DNA of 64,000 nt from Azospirillum halopraeferens DSM 3675 (lineage in GTDB: Bacteria; Pseudomonadota; Alphaproteobacteria; Azospirillales; Azospirillaceae): contig NZ_AUCF01000005.1 of assembly GCF_000429625.1 (NCBI RefSeq), positions 186,001 to 250,000 on the forward strand. The letters run 5' to 3'. Made by a program: the position numbers and the translations under genes. Of the stretch, positions 9,559 through 19,244 are shown piece after piece (position 1 is the stretch's first letter; the number at the start of each line of letters is the position of its first letter). The notes beneath the pieces are model-generated. The model searched no databases and was not told the DNA's origin. It saw only the letters and a list, made by a program, of their open reading frames with translations.

Positions 9559-10785
9559 ATGGCACGACGCCTTCCGGGACGGATATCCCCGGTGACGAGT
9601 GACGGAACCGGGGAGCCGCGCGACCGACAGACCGGCGCTTTGGACGCCATGCTGTCGTCGCCTCACCGGCCGATGTTCCTCGCGGCCGGGGTTTGGGCGG
9701 TGGCGGCGGTGGTCCCGGCCGGCTGGGATACAGGCTTCGATGCGGCGCGCACGCCGCTGCAAAGCACGGCGCTCTGGCATGCCCATGAAATGCTGTTCGG
9801 CTTCGCCGCCGCCGGGTTCGCGGGCTATGCGCTCACCGCTATGGGAAGCTGGTCCGGGCCACGTCGCCTGTCCTCCCGCGGGGTGCCGGCCCTGTTGGCA
9901 CTGTGGATCCTCGCTCGTCTGAGCGCGTTTGGCGCATTGGGGGATGATCCGGGATTGATTGTGCCCGCGGGAGTGGCGTTTCTGGCTTGTGTGACGTGGG
10001 TCCTTTCGTTCGCCGCGCTGCGCTCGGGCAGCACGCGCGGTGCCGTGCAGGCGCTGTTCGCCCTGTTCCTGACCGGGTCACAGGGAGCCATCCTGAGCGG
10101 CGCCTACGTCCCGACGATCCCGGTTTTCGGCCTGGGCCTGCTTCTGTCGGTGGTGGGCGGACGCATGGTGGCGGCCTTCACCTGGAACCGGATCGAACGC
10201 AATCCTTCACAGGTTCTGCGCTTCAGGATCGCCCGGCTTGCCGGCGTCCCCGCTGCCGTCGCGCTTGCACTGACGCTGGCGCTGGAAGCGGTCGAGCCGG
10301 GTTGGGTACGGGCCTCCGCTTCCATGCTTCTGCTTGCGGCGATCGCCGAGACGGTGCGCCTGTCGCTCTGGCTGTCACGCCGGACCGTGCAGGACAAATT
10401 GCTCGGGATGTTGCAACTCGGCTATTTCTGGTTGCCGGTCGGATTGGCGCTGGTCGCCCTGGCCAGAGTGTCCGAGCCGGGCCTGTCCGAGAGCGATACC
10501 GTCCATGCTCTCGCAGCCGGCGCGGTGGCGTGCTCGATTTACGCTGTGGCTGCGCGCGCCGTGGCGCGGCGGGCGGATCGTCTGCGCCCGACGGTCGTCG
10601 ATGTCACGGGGTTCGTCCTGCTGTGGGCCGCTGCCGCCTTGCGGGTGTTCGGGCCGCCGGACCGGCTTTGGGATGCGGCCTTGCTCATCCTATGGTGCGC
10701 AGCATGGACCCTGTTCGTGATTCGGCACGGCGCAGCGTTACTCCATCCGACGCCCCGCCCCGTGTTCAGCGGCCCGAAAAGCTGA
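9559..10785 (+). CDS. nnrS: NnrS family membrane protein
   Basis: Polytopic inner-membrane protein with roughly eleven to twelve hydrophobic stretches. The NnrS signature is clear: SPHRPMFLAAG near the N-terminus, LWHAHEMLFGFAAAGFAGYA, and VVGGRMVAAFTWN. NnrS is a haem- and copper-containing protein of nitric oxide metabolism found in denitrifiers and part of NnrR/FNR regulons. This form is 408 aa if the ATG at 9559 is used; GTG 9592 or ATG 9649 are also possible, and none has a strong ribosome site. It follows moaA by 48 bp and may share the anaerobox. No nitric oxide reductase gene is seen nearby. Confidence 0.85.
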   Translation: MARRLPGRISPVTSDGTGEPRDRQTGALDAMLSSPHRPMFLAAGVWAVAAVVPAGWDTGFDAARTPLQSTALWHAHEMLFGFAAAGFAGYALTAMGSWSGPRRLSSRGVPALLALWILARLSAFGALGDDPGLIVPAGVAFLACVTWVLSFAALRSGSTRGAVQALFALFLTGSQGAILSGAYVPTIPVFGLGLLLSVVGGRMVAAFTWNRIERNPSQVLRFRIARLAGVPAAVALALTLALEAVEPGWVRASASMLLLAAIAETVRLSLWLSRRTVQDKLLGMLQLGYFWLPVGLALVALARVSEPGLSESDTVHALAAGAVACSIYAVAARAVARRADRLRPTVVDVTGFVLLWAAAALRVFGPPDRLWDAALLILWCAAWTLFVIRHGAALLHPTPRPVFSGPKS

Positions 10786-11037
10786 CGCGCTCCTGTATGG
10801 ATGGTCAATCGGGAAGGCCGATGGCTGTCGCCCTGTCGCTTCTGCCCCCGCGCGTTCCCGCCGAGGGGTGTTTGCTCTTCGTCGGATCCAGCGATCGGTA
10901 CGGTACAGTCACATCAGACCGCCGGGCACCGCAGCGCCTTCGTACCGGCGGGCAGGAGCCGAGCATGGCCGGCGCATCACACCCTTGACGCGTCGGCACT
11001 GTCGCACCGGCCGGCCCTGCGCTATGGTTCGCGCGCC

Positions 11038-11850
11038 ATGACCGATTTCGCCGCCCGCATCCGGCTGCCCCACGAGCCGCCCCGCCTGTCCTTCGTGTGC
11101 GCCAACACCGACGAAGCGCGCGGTGCGCGCACGCGGCTGGTGCACCGCTACGGCAACGTCCCGCCGGAAGAGGCGGACATCGTCGTGGCGCTGGGCGGCG
11201 ACGGGTTCCTGCTGGAAACCCTGCACGCCGGCCTGCGGCGCAATCCGACGGCGCCGACACCGGTCTACGGCATGAACCGCGGCTCCGTCGGGTTCCTGCT
11301 CAACGCCTACCGGGAGGAGGATCTGCCGGACCGGGTGGAGCGGGCGCAGCGGGTCACCCTGCACCCGCTGCGCATGCGCGCCCGGCGGGTGAACGGCGAC
11401 GTGGTCGACGCCATCGGCATCAACGAGGTGTCGCTGCTGCGCGAGACGCGCCAGGCCGCCAAGCTGCGCATCATGGTCGACGGCAGGGAGCGGTTGCCCC
11501 AGCTCATCTGCGACGGCGCGCTGGTGGCGACGCCGGCGGGCAGCACCGCCTACAACTTCTCGGCCCACGGGCCGATCATCCCGCTGGGGGCGGGCGTTCT
11601 GGCGCTGACCCCGATCTCCGCCTTCCGGCCGCGGCGCTGGCGCGGGGCGCTGCTGCCCCACACCGCCCGCATCTGCTTCGAGGTGCTGGAGGCGCCCAAG
11701 CGTCCGGTCAGCGCCGTCGCCGACTCCACCGAGGTGCGCGAGGTGGAGAGCGTCACCGTCGGCGAGGCGCGCGACATCACCCTGACGATGCTGTTCGACC
11801 CCGAATTCAACTTCGAGGAACGGATACTCAAGGAACAGTTCGAGCCCTGA
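11038..11850 (+). CDS. nadK: NAD kinase
   Basis: Phosphorylates NAD to NADP. The diphosphate-binding GGDG motif is at residues 53-56 ([12 protein letters not shown]), followed by [13 protein letters not shown] and the NE-containing block [10 protein letters not shown]. The [23 protein letters not shown] stretch is the hallmark of the family, quoted here in part as [14 protein letters not shown]. Length 270 aa is typical for alphaproteobacterial NadK. ATG 11038 is chosen because homology starts shortly after it. The 252-bp gap upstream contains no convincing gene. The 3' end converges with the N-formylglutamate amidohydrolase gene, 10 bp away. Confidence 0.96.
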   Translation: MTDFAARIRLPHEPPRLSFVCANTDEARGARTRLVHRYGNVPPEEADIVVALGGDGFLLETLHAGLRRNPTAPTPVYGMNRGSVGFLLNAYREEDLPDRVERAQRVTLHPLRMRARRVNGDVVDAIGINEVSLLRETRQAAKLRIMVDGRERLPQLICDGALVATPAGSTAYNFSAHGPIIPLGAGVLALTPISAFRPRRWRGALLPHTARICFEVLEAPKRPVSAVADSTEVREVESVTVGEARDITLTMLFDPEFNFEERILKEQFEP

Positions 11851-11860
11851 GCGGCGGGCG

Positions 11861-12718
11861 CTACTCCGCCGCCCGCTGCGCCACCCGGCCGGCGGCGTGC
11901 TCGCAGATCCCGGCGATCAGCGCCGACAGGGTGCGCTGGAGCGGCGCGAAGCCGGCGGACTTCTCCAGCGTCTCCTCATCCATGTAGAGGCGGCGGTTGA
12001 TCTCGATCTGCAGGGCATGGCGGCCCTGCGCCGGGGCGGCGGTGCGCCGCACCAGCTCCACACCCTTGTAGGGATCGTTCACCGTCACGGTGTATCCCAT
12101 GCGGCGCAGCATCCCCGCGACGAAGGCCGTGAATCCCGGCTCGCAGGTGGTGCCGTCGCGGTCACCCAGGACGAAATCCGGCATCACCCGCCCGCCGGGG
12201 CCGTACGACGGCATGGAGTGGCAGTCCACGTGCCACGCCGCGCCAAAGCGCGCCACCAACCGGTCGAGCACCTCGGACACCTGGAAATGATAGGGCCGGT
12301 AATAGCGGTCGATGCGTTCCGCCACCTCCGCCACCGTCAGCATCCCGTCGTACAGCGCCATGCCCGGCCGCACCAGGGTGCGGATCAGCCCCATTCCCGC
12401 GGCGCTCTTGTCGGTGGGGTTCAGCGGCTCCGGCCAGGGACCGTCCAGCACGTCCGGCGCGATGTCGTCGACGGCCCGGTTGGGGTCGATGTAGGTGCGC
12501 GGGAACAGCGCCAGCAACAGCGTGCCGCCATGCTCCGGCACCGCGGCGAACAGCTCGTCGACATAGGAGTCCTCGGCCTGGCGCAGGGCCGCCAGAGGAC
12601 AGGCGAAATGGAAATCCGCGGGATAGGCCGACCCGCTGTGGGGCGAGTCGAACAGCACCGGCACCCGCCGACCGACCGGGTCGTGGCGGACGAGGACGTC
12701 CTCGATCACGAAGCTCAT
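11861..12718 (-). CDS. N-formylglutamate amidohydrolase (HutG-like)
   Basis: Metal-dependent hydrolase of the N-formylglutamate amidohydrolase family, which releases glutamate and formate in histidine degradation. Motifs include FDSPHSG near residues 22-28, PRTYIDPNRA (the Asp-Pro-Asn-Arg block), AWHVDCHSMPS with the metal-binding His, and QIEINRRLYMDE near the end. Length 285 aa fits. Start ATG 12718 has GGACGGGACC before it; an in-frame codon at 12832 would only add a non-conserved extension. No other hut genes are present, so the true substrate may be another N-acyl amino acid. Confidence 0.88.
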   Translation of the reverse strand: MSFVIEDVLVRHDPVGRRVPVLFDSPHSGSAYPADFHFACPLAALRQAEDSYVDELFAAVPEHGGTLLLALFPRTYIDPNRAVDDIAPDVLDGPWPEPLNPTDKSAAGMGLIRTLVRPGMALYDGMLTVAEVAERIDRYYRPYHFQVSEVLDRLVARFGAAWHVDCHSMPSYGPGGRVMPDFVLGDRDGTTCEPGFTAFVAGMLRRMGYTVTVNDPYKGVELVRRTAAPAQGRHALQIEINRRLYMDEETLEKSAGFAPLQRTLSALIAGICEHAAGRVAQRAAE

Positions 12719-12970
12719 GGTCCCGTCCGGTATCCGGTGATCCATCGCAGCGCGGCGGCGCACGCCGCACAAAAGCGTATGTTGCAGCGCATAGGTGTGC
12801 GTATAGACGAGTTGCCGACGGGCGTCGACCAAAAACCGTCACATTGGCGTGACGGTGCGGGCGGGGCTGGCGCGCGGCGGCGGCGTTCCCCATACTTGAT
12901 CCGACCGGCGGACGGGGGCGTACGACCCGCGACCGCCCCCTCCGCCGCCCCCTTGCCCGCCGGACCCGAT

Positions 12971-13915
12971 TTGATCGACCAACCACAGATCGAACTGACG
13001 CCGCCGGACATTTCCGCCTACCGGCACGGCAACACCGGGATCGACTACGTCACCACCCTCGACAGCGGGCAGCCGGGTCCGCACGCGGTGATCAACGCGC
13101 TGGTTCATGGCAACGAACTGTGCGGGGCGATCGCCATCGACGCCCTGTTCCACATGGGCGTCCGGCCACGGCGCGGACGCCTGACCCTGTGCCTGGCCAA
13201 CGTCGCCGCCTATCAGGCGTTCGACCCGAAGGCCCCCTACGCCTCGCGCTTCATGGAGGAAGACTTCAACCGGCTGTGGACGGCCGAGGTGCTGGACTCC
13301 CGGCGCGACACCATCGACCTGCAGCGGGCCCGGCAGCTCCGTCCCCTGTACGACGGCGCCGACGTCCTCCTCGACCTGCACTCCATGACCAACGACGGTG
13401 AGCCCCTGATCCTCAGCGGCCGCACCGAACGGGCGCGGACCCTGGCGCGGGCGCTGGGCCATCCCGCCTGGATCGTCGCCGATTCCGGCCATGCGGCCGG
13501 CCGCCGCCTCATCGATTACGACCGCTTCGCCGGGGAACCCGGCAGCCCCACCGCGATCCTGGTGGAATGCGGCCAGCACTGGCGGGCGGAGACCGCCGTG
13601 GTGGCGGTGGAAGCCAGCCTGCGCTTCCTGCTGGCGCTGGGCATGGTGGACCCCGACCTGGCGGCCCCGCACCTGCGCCCCCGCCACGGGGTGCCGCGCG
13701 TCGTGGTGGTGAGCGACGCCGTGACCGCCGAGACCGACACCTTCACCTTCGCCGCCCCCTTCCACGGCCTGGAAAGCCTCGCCGCCGGCACCCTGATCGC
13801 CACCGACGGCGACCGCAGGGTGGTGGCGCCCTACGACGGCTGCATCCTGATCATGCCCGCGCGCCGCGTGCGCCAGGGCCAGACGGCGGTGCGGCTGGGC
13901 CGCGTGGAGGATTGA
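12971..13915 (+). CDS. Succinylglutamate desuccinylase/aspartoacylase family protein
   Basis: Zinc carboxypeptidase-like (M14 superfamily) deacylase. The N-terminal zinc site H-G-N-E is visible in ALVHGNELCGA, and the second ligand in LLDLHSM. EEDFNRLW and LVECGQHW are further family blocks. No ATG lies near the N-terminus; TTG 12971, just before IDQPQIELTPPD, is the best start because similarity begins there, giving 314 aa. An upstream TTG near 12893 is possible. It runs divergently from the amidohydrolase at 11861, and both act on N-acyl amino acid-type substrates, which hints at a shared pathway. The exact substrate is unknown. Confidence 0.82.
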   Translation: MIDQPQIELTPPDISAYRHGNTGIDYVTTLDSGQPGPHAVINALVHGNELCGAIAIDALFHMGVRPRRGRLTLCLANVAAYQAFDPKAPYASRFMEEDFNRLWTAEVLDSRRDTIDLQRARQLRPLYDGADVLLDLHSMTNDGEPLILSGRTERARTLARALGHPAWIVADSGHAAGRRLIDYDRFAGEPGSPTAILVECGQHWRAETAVVAVEASLRFLLALGMVDPDLAAPHLRPRHGVPRVVVVSDAVTAETDTFTFAAPFHGLESLAAGTLIATDGDRRVVAPYDGCILIMPARRVRQGQTAVRLGRVED

Positions 13916-13921
13916 AGCGGT

Positions 13922-14437
13922 TCACCGCCCCTCGGGCTTGCCCCTGGTCCATTCCACCTCGGTTCCCCACAGGGGCACGGTGGAGATCGCCATCTTGGCC
14001 GAGGCGTCGGTGACCTGGCGGCTGTACACCACATAGACGAGGGTGTCGTTGGTGCGGTCGTAGATGCGCCGCACCGCGATCGACTTGAAGACCAGGCTCT
14101 TGCGGGCGGAGAAGACGTCCTCGCCGCCGCGCCCCAGGTTGATGTTGCCGATGACGATGGGGCCGGTCTGGCGGCAGGCGATCGAGGCGTTGGAGGGGTC
14201 CTCGAACCAGTTCCCCTTGGACAGCCGGTCGATGAGGCTGCGGTCGAAATCGACGACGTGGCAGGTCACACCCTTCACTTCCGGGTCGGCGACGGCCTGC
14301 ACCTCCAGGCCGTTGCCGGTCCAGTCGTTGGAGAAGCGGCCGACCTGCTCGGCTGCCGCCGCTGCGGGCGCCAGCAGGGCGGCGAGAACCAACAGGCCGG
14401 CTGCTGCGTTTAGCGATCGGCTGGGGCCGCGGAACAT
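13922..14437 (-). CDS. creA: CreA family periplasmic protein
   Basis: A 171-aa secreted protein. A signal peptide covers about residues 1-29 (Arg near the start, an Ala/Leu core, cleavage near AAAAAEQ). The mature region has CreA-type blocks: VGRFSNDW, GNGLEVQAVADPEVKGVTCHV, RQTGPI and KSLVFKSIAVRRIYD. CreA is widespread in Proteobacteria and its function is unknown. Start ATG 14437 is preferred to an in-frame codon at 14470, since the shorter form gives a normal signal peptide. The gene converges on the deacylase gene with a 6-bp gap and is divergent from the AI-2E family gene. Confidence 0.88.
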   Translation of the reverse strand: MFRGPSRSLNAAAGLLVLAALLAPAAAAAEQVGRFSNDWTGNGLEVQAVADPEVKGVTCHVVDFDRSLIDRLSKGNWFEDPSNASIACRQTGPIVIGNINLGRGGEDVFSARKSLVFKSIAVRRIYDRTNDTLVYVVYSRQVTDASAKMAISTVPLWGTEVEWTRGKPEGR

Positions 14438-14532
14438 GAACCGACTCCGGTCTGATGAACGGTCCCGCACCTTCCGCCCGGCCGGCGTCCGCCGTCAAGC
14501 ATCCGGGCTCTATTCAGGAGACGACGTCCTCC

Positions 14533-15651
14533 ATGACCGATCGCCGCGACGAGGGGACCGATGCGCAGCCGGCCGATTCGAACCCGGCCGATCCGCCCGC
14601 ACCGCCGGCCGGGCCCCCCGGCAACGCCATGCGGGTGGCCGTGATCGGGCTGTTCGGGCTGGCCGTCCTCTACACGGTCTATTTCGGCCGCGACGTGCTG
14701 CTGCCCATCGCCCTGGCCCTGCTGCTCAGCTTCCTCCTGCGCCCGGTGGTGCGGGCGCTCTACCGGCTGGGCATTCCGGAATGGCTGGGAGCGGCGGTCG
14801 TGGTGATCGCCCTGTCCGCTCTCGGCCTGCTGGCGGTGTACACGCTGACCTCGCCGGCGGCACAGTGGATCGACCGCATGCCGGTCGTCCTGCGCCAGAT
14901 CGAGTTCAAGCTGGGCGACCTGCGCGACAGCCTGGACCGCGCCCGCGAGGCGACGCGCGAACTGGAACAGATCGCCTCCGCCGCCTCCGACACGCGGGAG
15001 GTGGTGGTGCGCGGCCCCACCCTGGCGGAACAGTTCCTGGACCGCACCCGGGCGTTCCTGGCCAACGTGGTGATCATGCAGGTGCTGCTGTACTTCTTCC
15101 TGGCCCGCGGCCGCGCCACCATGGAGGCGCTGATCGGCACCATGCGCAGCATCGACGACCGCGTCCACTACGCCATGGTTGCCGGCACGGTGCAGCAGAA
15201 CATCGCCGCCTATCTCGCCACCGTTACCCTCATCAACATCGGCCTCGGCGCGGTGACGGCGCTGGCCATGTGGCTGCTCGGCATGCCCAACGCCGGGCTG
15301 TGGGGCACCCTGGCCGGGGTCGCCAACTTCATCCCCTTCATCGGGGCGGCGGTGATGGCCGCCGTCCTGGCCCTGGTGTCGCTGCTGACCTTCGATTCGC
15401 CGGGGGCCATCCTGCTGCCCCCCCTGGTGTTCATCGCGTTCACGGCGCTGGAGGGCAATTTCATCACCCCCACCATCGTCGGCCGCCGCCTGTCGCTGAA
15501 TCCCATCGCCGTGTTCATCTCCATCCTGTTCTGGGGCTGGATGTGGGGCATCCCCGGCGCCCTGCTGGCGGTGCCGATCCTGGCGGTGATCAAGATCCTG
15601 TGCGACGCCCATGAACCGATGCGGCCGGCCGGGGCGGTGCTGGGCCAGTAG
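14533..15651 (+). CDS. AI-2E family transporter (PerM/UPF0118)
   Basis: Inner-membrane protein of the AI-2E/TqsA superfamily, 372 aa. Hydrophobic helices are near residues 33-50, 53-72 and 82-105, then a cytoplasmic/periplasmic segment, then several more between about 180 and 360. The family blocks [18 protein letters not shown] and [18 protein letters not shown] are present. Members export autoinducer-2 or act as Na+/H+ antiporters, so the substrate here is open. ATG 14533 has AGGAG about 10 nt upstream. It is followed by qmcA 70 bp later. Confidence 0.9.
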   Translation: MTDRRDEGTDAQPADSNPADPPAPPAGPPGNAMRVAVIGLFGLAVLYTVYFGRDVLLPIALALLLSFLLRPVVRALYRLGIPEWLGAAVVVIALSALGLLAVYTLTSPAAQWIDRMPVVLRQIEFKLGDLRDSLDRAREATRELEQIASAASDTREVVVRGPTLAEQFLDRTRAFLANVVIMQVLLYFFLARGRATMEALIGTMRSIDDRVHYAMVAGTVQQNIAAYLATVTLINIGLGAVTALAMWLLGMPNAGLWGTLAGVANFIPFIGAAVMAAVLALVSLLTFDSPGAILLPPLVFIAFTALEGNFITPTIVGRRLSLNPIAVFISILFWGWMWGIPGALLAVPILAVIKILCDAHEPMRPAGAVLGQ

Positions 15652-15721
15652 CGGCGCGGCACTTCAATTCCCCGGCGCGCCGTGGCATCGTCCCCCCGGT
15701 TTTCCGGACGGAGGGCATGGA

Positions 15722-16732
15722 ATGGAAGCGGTCTTCGGTGGCTTTTCGCTGTTCGTGATCGCGCTGGTCGTGTTCGCGCTGGTGATGGTGATTCTCGGCG
15801 TGAAGACGGTGCCCCAGGGCGAGGAGTGGACGGTGGAGCGGTTCGGCCGCTACACCCGCACGCTGGGCCCCGGCCTGCACATGCTGACGCCGGTCATCGA
15901 CCGCGTCGGCAAGAAGCAAAGCATGATGGAAACGGTCCTCGACGTTCCCTCCCAGGAGGTCATCACCAAGGACAACGCCATGGTCACCGCCGACGGCGTC
16001 GTCTTCTACCAGGTCATCGACGCCGCCAAGGCGTCGTACGAGGTGAACGACCTGGAGCGCGCCATCGTCAACCTGACCATGACCAACACCCGCACGGTGC
16101 TGGGCTCCATGGACCTGGACGAGTTGCTGTCGCAGCGCGACAAGATCAACGCCCAGCTCCTGACCGTGGTCGACGAGGCGACGACCCCCTGGGGCGTCAA
16201 GGTGACGCGCATCGAGATCCGCGACATCCAGCCGCCGCGCGATCTGGTGGATTCCATGGCCCGCCAAATGAAGGCCGAACGCGAGCGCCGCGCCGCCATC
16301 CTGGAGGCGGAGGGCCAGCGCCAGGCCGCCATCCTGCGCGCCGAAGGCGAAAAGCAGGCGGCGATCCTGCAGGCCGAGGGCCGGCGCGAAGCCGCCTACC
16401 GCGACGCCGAGGCGCGCGAGCGCGAGGCGGAAGCGGAGGCGCGGGCCACCCGGTCCGTGTCGGAGGCGGTGGCCGCCGGCGGGTCGCAGGCCATCAACTA
16501 CTTCATCGCCCAGCGCTACGTGGAGGCGCTGAACACCCTGGCCGCGGCGCCCAACCAGAAGGTGCTGATGATGCCGCTGGAAACCAGCAGCGTCATCGGC
16601 TCCATCGCCGGCGTGGCGGAGATCGCCCGCGACGCCTTCGCCAACCGCAACCCGGCACCGCAGGCCGGGATGGCGGCAGCGGACACTCCGCCGTCACCGC
16701 CCGCACCGCGCGGCCCTTGGAGCCCGGCGTGA
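15722..16732 (+). CDS. qmcA: SPFH/band-7 membrane protease-associated protein (QmcA-like)
   Basis: An N-terminally anchored SPFH protein (336 aa). A transmembrane helix lies at about residues 8-27, then the band-7 domain with [20 protein letters not shown] and [18 protein letters not shown]. An Ala/Glu/Arg-rich coiled coil (about 180-255, with repeated ILEAEG, ILRAEG and ILQAEG units) follows. QmcA-type proteins form oligomers near FtsH and in membrane microdomains. ATG 15722 has CGGAGGG 6 nt upstream. The next gene encodes an NfeD protein, the usual partner of SPFH proteins. Confidence 0.93.
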   Translation: MEAVFGGFSLFVIALVVFALVMVILGVKTVPQGEEWTVERFGRYTRTLGPGLHMLTPVIDRVGKKQSMMETVLDVPSQEVITKDNAMVTADGVVFYQVIDAAKASYEVNDLERAIVNLTMTNTRTVLGSMDLDELLSQRDKINAQLLTVVDEATTPWGVKVTRIEIRDIQPPRDLVDSMARQMKAERERRAAILEAEGQRQAAILRAEGEKQAAILQAEGRREAAYRDAEAREREAEAEARATRSVSEAVAAGGSQAINYFIAQRYVEALNTLAAAPNQKVLMMPLETSSVIGSIAGVAEIARDAFANRNPAPQAGMAAADTPPSPPAPRGPWSPA

Positions 16733-16811
16733 TCCGGGTTAAACACATCCCGCAAAGGGATTAGGCGGAACGGCCGAAATCGGTCGGCGCGCGGCGAGGA
16801 GGCGGTTCGCA

Positions 16812-17261
16812 ATGATCGAGTTCTGGCACTGGTGGGTGCTCGCCGTGGTGCTCGGCGCGGTGGAAACCGTGGCGCCGGGCGCCGCCTTCCTGTGGCTGGG
16901 GGCCGCCGCCGCTCTCGTGGGACTTGCCCTTCTGGCCTGGCCGGAAATGGTGTGGCAGATCCAGTTCATGATCTTCGGGGTGCTGGCGATCGGCGCCGTG
17001 GTGGGCGCGCGGCTGATCTACCGGCGCAGCCCCGCACCGGATCCGGCGCTGCACCTCAACCGCCGGGCGGAACAGTACCTCGGGACGCTCCACACCCTGG
17101 AAACGCCCATCGTCAACGGCCGCGGCCGGGCCATCGTCGGCGATTCCCATTGGACCGTGGAGGGTCCCGACCTGCCGGCCGGCACGACGGTGCGCGTCAT
17201 TGGCATCGACGGCATCGCCCTGCGGGTCGAGAAAGCCGAGCCTCCAGTCGCCGCGCCGTAG
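16812..17261 (+). CDS. NfeD family protein
   Basis: A 149-aa short NfeD protein. The N-terminal half has two to three hydrophobic helices (about residues 5-20, 24-42 and 48-68). The C-terminal half (about 85-145) is the OB-fold domain with NGRGRAIVGDSHWTVEGPDLPAGTTV, quoted in key parts as GRGRAIVGDSHW and LPAGTTVRVIG. NfeD proteins assist SPFH proteins in membrane organisation. GAGGAGGCGGTTCGCA precedes the ATG. It lies 79 bp after qmcA and is very likely in the same operon. Confidence 0.93.
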   Translation: MIEFWHWWVLAVVLGAVETVAPGAAFLWLGAAAALVGLALLAWPEMVWQIQFMIFGVLAIGAVVGARLIYRRSPAPDPALHLNRRAEQYLGTLHTLETPIVNGRGRAIVGDSHWTVEGPDLPAGTTVRVIGIDGIALRVEKAEPPVAAP

Positions 17262-17663
17262 GGCACGGCCCGCCAGTTCGCTCTCGATGGCGTCGGCGCG
17301 GGCGCACACCCGCTCGGCGACTCCGGCCAGCGTGCCATTGCCCTGCCGCCGTGCCCGCTCGGCCGCCTCCCGCCCCAGGCGGGCGAGCTGGCGTGCCATC
17401 GCATGATAATCGGGTCGGGGCCGGCGGGCCGGAGACTCGTCCATCATCGATCCGAAGTTGAAGAACCGAAGCCCCCGCATCCTGTCAGATGTTGCGGTGC
17501 CACTGAATGATGCTTACGGCCGAAACGGCCTTTTCTTTCGGCAAAGCATTCCTCCGCGCGGCATAGGCCGCGCCGATGCGCGCCTGCCCTGCGGTAAAAC
17601 GCGGTGCACGGAGACGGCCGGCACCGTTACCCTCGCCGTTCCTTCCGCCACACCGCCGGACCG
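17262..17663. other. Gene-poor interval between nfeD and the DMT exporter
   Basis: About 400 bp with no convincing gene. On the minus strand an open frame starts near 17447 with an Arg/Ala-rich, helix-like stretch (MDESPARRPRPDYHAM and onward), but it continues antisense through the whole of nfeD, so only its first 60 or so codons could be independent. I see no start signal for it. The second half has the lower-GC stretch AATGATGCTTACGGCC near 17508, likely the promoter region for the exporter gene. No hairpin of note was seen. Confidence 0.4.
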
Positions 17664-18599
17664 ATGCCCGACACCACCGCCGCCTCCCTTCCGCCGTCCG
17701 ATGCCGCGCCGCGACCGCTGGAAGGCCCGCTGCTGCTGGCCAGCCTGGCGCTGTTCTGGGGCACCAACTGGCCGGCCATGAAGCTGGCGCTGACCGGCAT
17801 GGACCCGTGGACGTTCCGCGCCCTGTGCCTGGCCGCCGGGGGCGGCGGTCTCCTGCTGGCGGTGCGGATGACCGGACGCAGCCTGCGCATTCCCGAAGGC
17901 GACCGGTGGCCGCTGCTGGTGGTGTCGCTGTTCAATGTGACGGGGTGGCAGATCTGCTCCGCCGTCGGGCTGACCTTCATGGAGGCCGGACGGGCGTCCA
18001 TCATCGCCTTCACCATGCCGGTGTGGGCGTCCCTGCTCGGCGTGCTGCTGCTGAAGGAGCGGCTGACGGCGGCCCGGCTGGCCGGACTCGGGCTGGGGCT
18101 GGCGGCGCTGGCCCTGCTGGTGGCGCCGGCCCTGGACAAGCTGGGGGCCGCCCCGTGGGGGGTCGTCTTCATGCTGGGCGCGGCGGTGAGCTGGGCTGCC
18201 GGCACGGTCGGCCTGAAGCTGCACCGCTGGAGCCTGGACACGGTGCAGCTCTCGGGCTGGCAGCTCACGCTGGGCGGATTGCCGGTGGTCGCCGGGATGC
18301 TGGCGTTCGGGGAGCCGGCACGCCTGGCCGACGCGCCGTGGGACAGCCTGGCGGCGGCCCTCTACGCCATGTTGATCCCGATGATCTACTGCCACTGGGC
18401 GTGGTTCCGGGTGGTCGCCCTGTTCCCGGCCAACGTCGCGGCGCTGGGAACCCTGGCCATCCCCGTGGTCGGCGTTTTCTCCAGCGGGCTCCTGCTCGGC
18501 GAGCGGCTGGGGATCGCCGAACTGGCGGCCCTGGGGCTGGTGGTGGCCGCTCTCGGGCTGGTGCTGCTCGCCCCCGGCCGGCGGCGGGCCGCGCGATAG
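17664..18599 (+). CDS. EamA/DMT family exporter
   Basis: Drug/metabolite transporter superfamily protein, 311 aa, with ten hydrophobic helices arranged as two EamA repeats (about residues 22-155 and 168-303). Typical blocks are LFWGTNWPAMKLAL in helix 1, GRASIIAFTMPVW before helix 4, LLLKERLT at the end of repeat 1, and PVVGVFSSGLLLGERL in repeat 2. Members export amino acids, nucleosides or other small metabolites; the substrate is not visible from sequence. ATG 17664 precedes the Pro-rich N-terminus. The gene ends 31 bp before the converging HRDC gene. Confidence 0.9.
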   Translation: MPDTTAASLPPSDAAPRPLEGPLLLASLALFWGTNWPAMKLALTGMDPWTFRALCLAAGGGGLLLAVRMTGRSLRIPEGDRWPLLVVSLFNVTGWQICSAVGLTFMEAGRASIIAFTMPVWASLLGVLLLKERLTAARLAGLGLGLAALALLVAPALDKLGAAPWGVVFMLGAAVSWAAGTVGLKLHRWSLDTVQLSGWQLTLGGLPVVAGMLAFGEPARLADAPWDSLAAALYAMLIPMIYCHWAWFRVVALFPANVAALGTLAIPVVGVFSSGLLLGERLGIAELAALGLVVAALGLVLLAPGRRRAAR

Positions 18600-18630
18600 C
18601 GGGGACCGGCGGGGGACCGCCGGCACACCA

Positions 18631-19050
18631 TCAATCGTCGATCAGCTCGTCCAGCGTGCTGCGCACCACCTGCACGATCTCGGCCCCGTGATGGCCGACG
18701 TCGATGTCGCGGGTGCCCACGATCACCGACAGTTCCCGCTCGGTGGTCGGAGCGAATCGGGCGATCTCGGGCAGCAGGTCGTCCGGCAGGAACGAGTCGC
18801 GCGACGCGCCGGTGCGCATGGCCATGCGCTCGCGCCAGGTGTTGAGCGCGCCCACGATGGCGCTTTCGATCTGTCGCGATTCCTCCTTGCGCCGCAGGTC
18901 CTGGTACAGCACCAGGATGCGCCAGGCGCCATCGGCGTAGGCGGTGTCGATCCGCTGCACCTCTACCGTGCGCAGGAACGCGGCCAACTGGGCCTGCGCC
19001 TCTTCGCGGTCCCCGTCGGGGATCTGGAACGTACGGATTTCCGTCGTCAT
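18631..19050 (-). CDS. Stand-alone HRDC domain protein
   Basis: A 139-aa protein. The N-terminal third (FQIPDGDREEAQAQLAAFLR, then VQRIDTAY and WRILVLYQD) matches the short leader of a family of small HRDC proteins. The C-terminal part (about residues 62-135) is an HRDC domain: LNTWRERMAMRTG, SFLPDDLLPEIARFAPTTEREL, and VGHHGAEIVQVVRSTL. HRDC domains usually assist RecQ helicases and RNase D in binding DNA or RNA; small stand-alone versions also accompany diversity-generating retroelements, but no reverse transcriptase or variable repeat is seen here. Start ATG 19050. It is divergent from the gene at 19245. Function unknown. Confidence 0.72.
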   Translation of the reverse strand: MTTEIRTFQIPDGDREEAQAQLAAFLRTVEVQRIDTAYADGAWRILVLYQDLRRKEESRQIESAIVGALNTWRERMAMRTGASRDSFLPDDLLPEIARFAPTTERELSVIVGTRDIDVGHHGAEIVQVVRSTLDELIDD

Positions 19051-19244
19051 CGCCGCCTCGTCACTGCCGCTTCCCTGCCCGCCCCGTCGGTCGGGCAGCA
19101 ACCGTCAGTCTACACCAAGTGTCCGGTCGGCGGCAGCGAAAGCGCCGCATCCCCCGCCGACGGGATAGCCCGCAAGGGCCGGGCACCAAGGCCGCGCCGG
19201 CGCGTTGGAGTCGGGCAGCCCCACCGCGCCGAGCCCGTTCCGCC

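Noticed and set aside
11835..11880. Terminator hairpin between nadK and the amidohydrolase gene
   Set aside because: Only a 7-bp GC stem (GCGGGCG/CGCCCGC) that overlaps coding sequence and has no T run; common by chance in this GC-rich DNA.
16290..16440. DNA repeat array in qmcA
   Set aside because: The periodicity comes from the coiled-coil protein repeat (ILEAEG-like units), not from a separate repeat element.
16761..17480. 239-codon minus-strand frame opposite nfeD
   Set aside because: Most of it is the antisense of nfeD; only a short N-terminal stretch lies in free sequence, without a ribosome site.
18631..19050. Diversity-generating retroelement around the HRDC gene
   Set aside because: No reverse transcriptase, template repeat or variable repeat is visible nearby.
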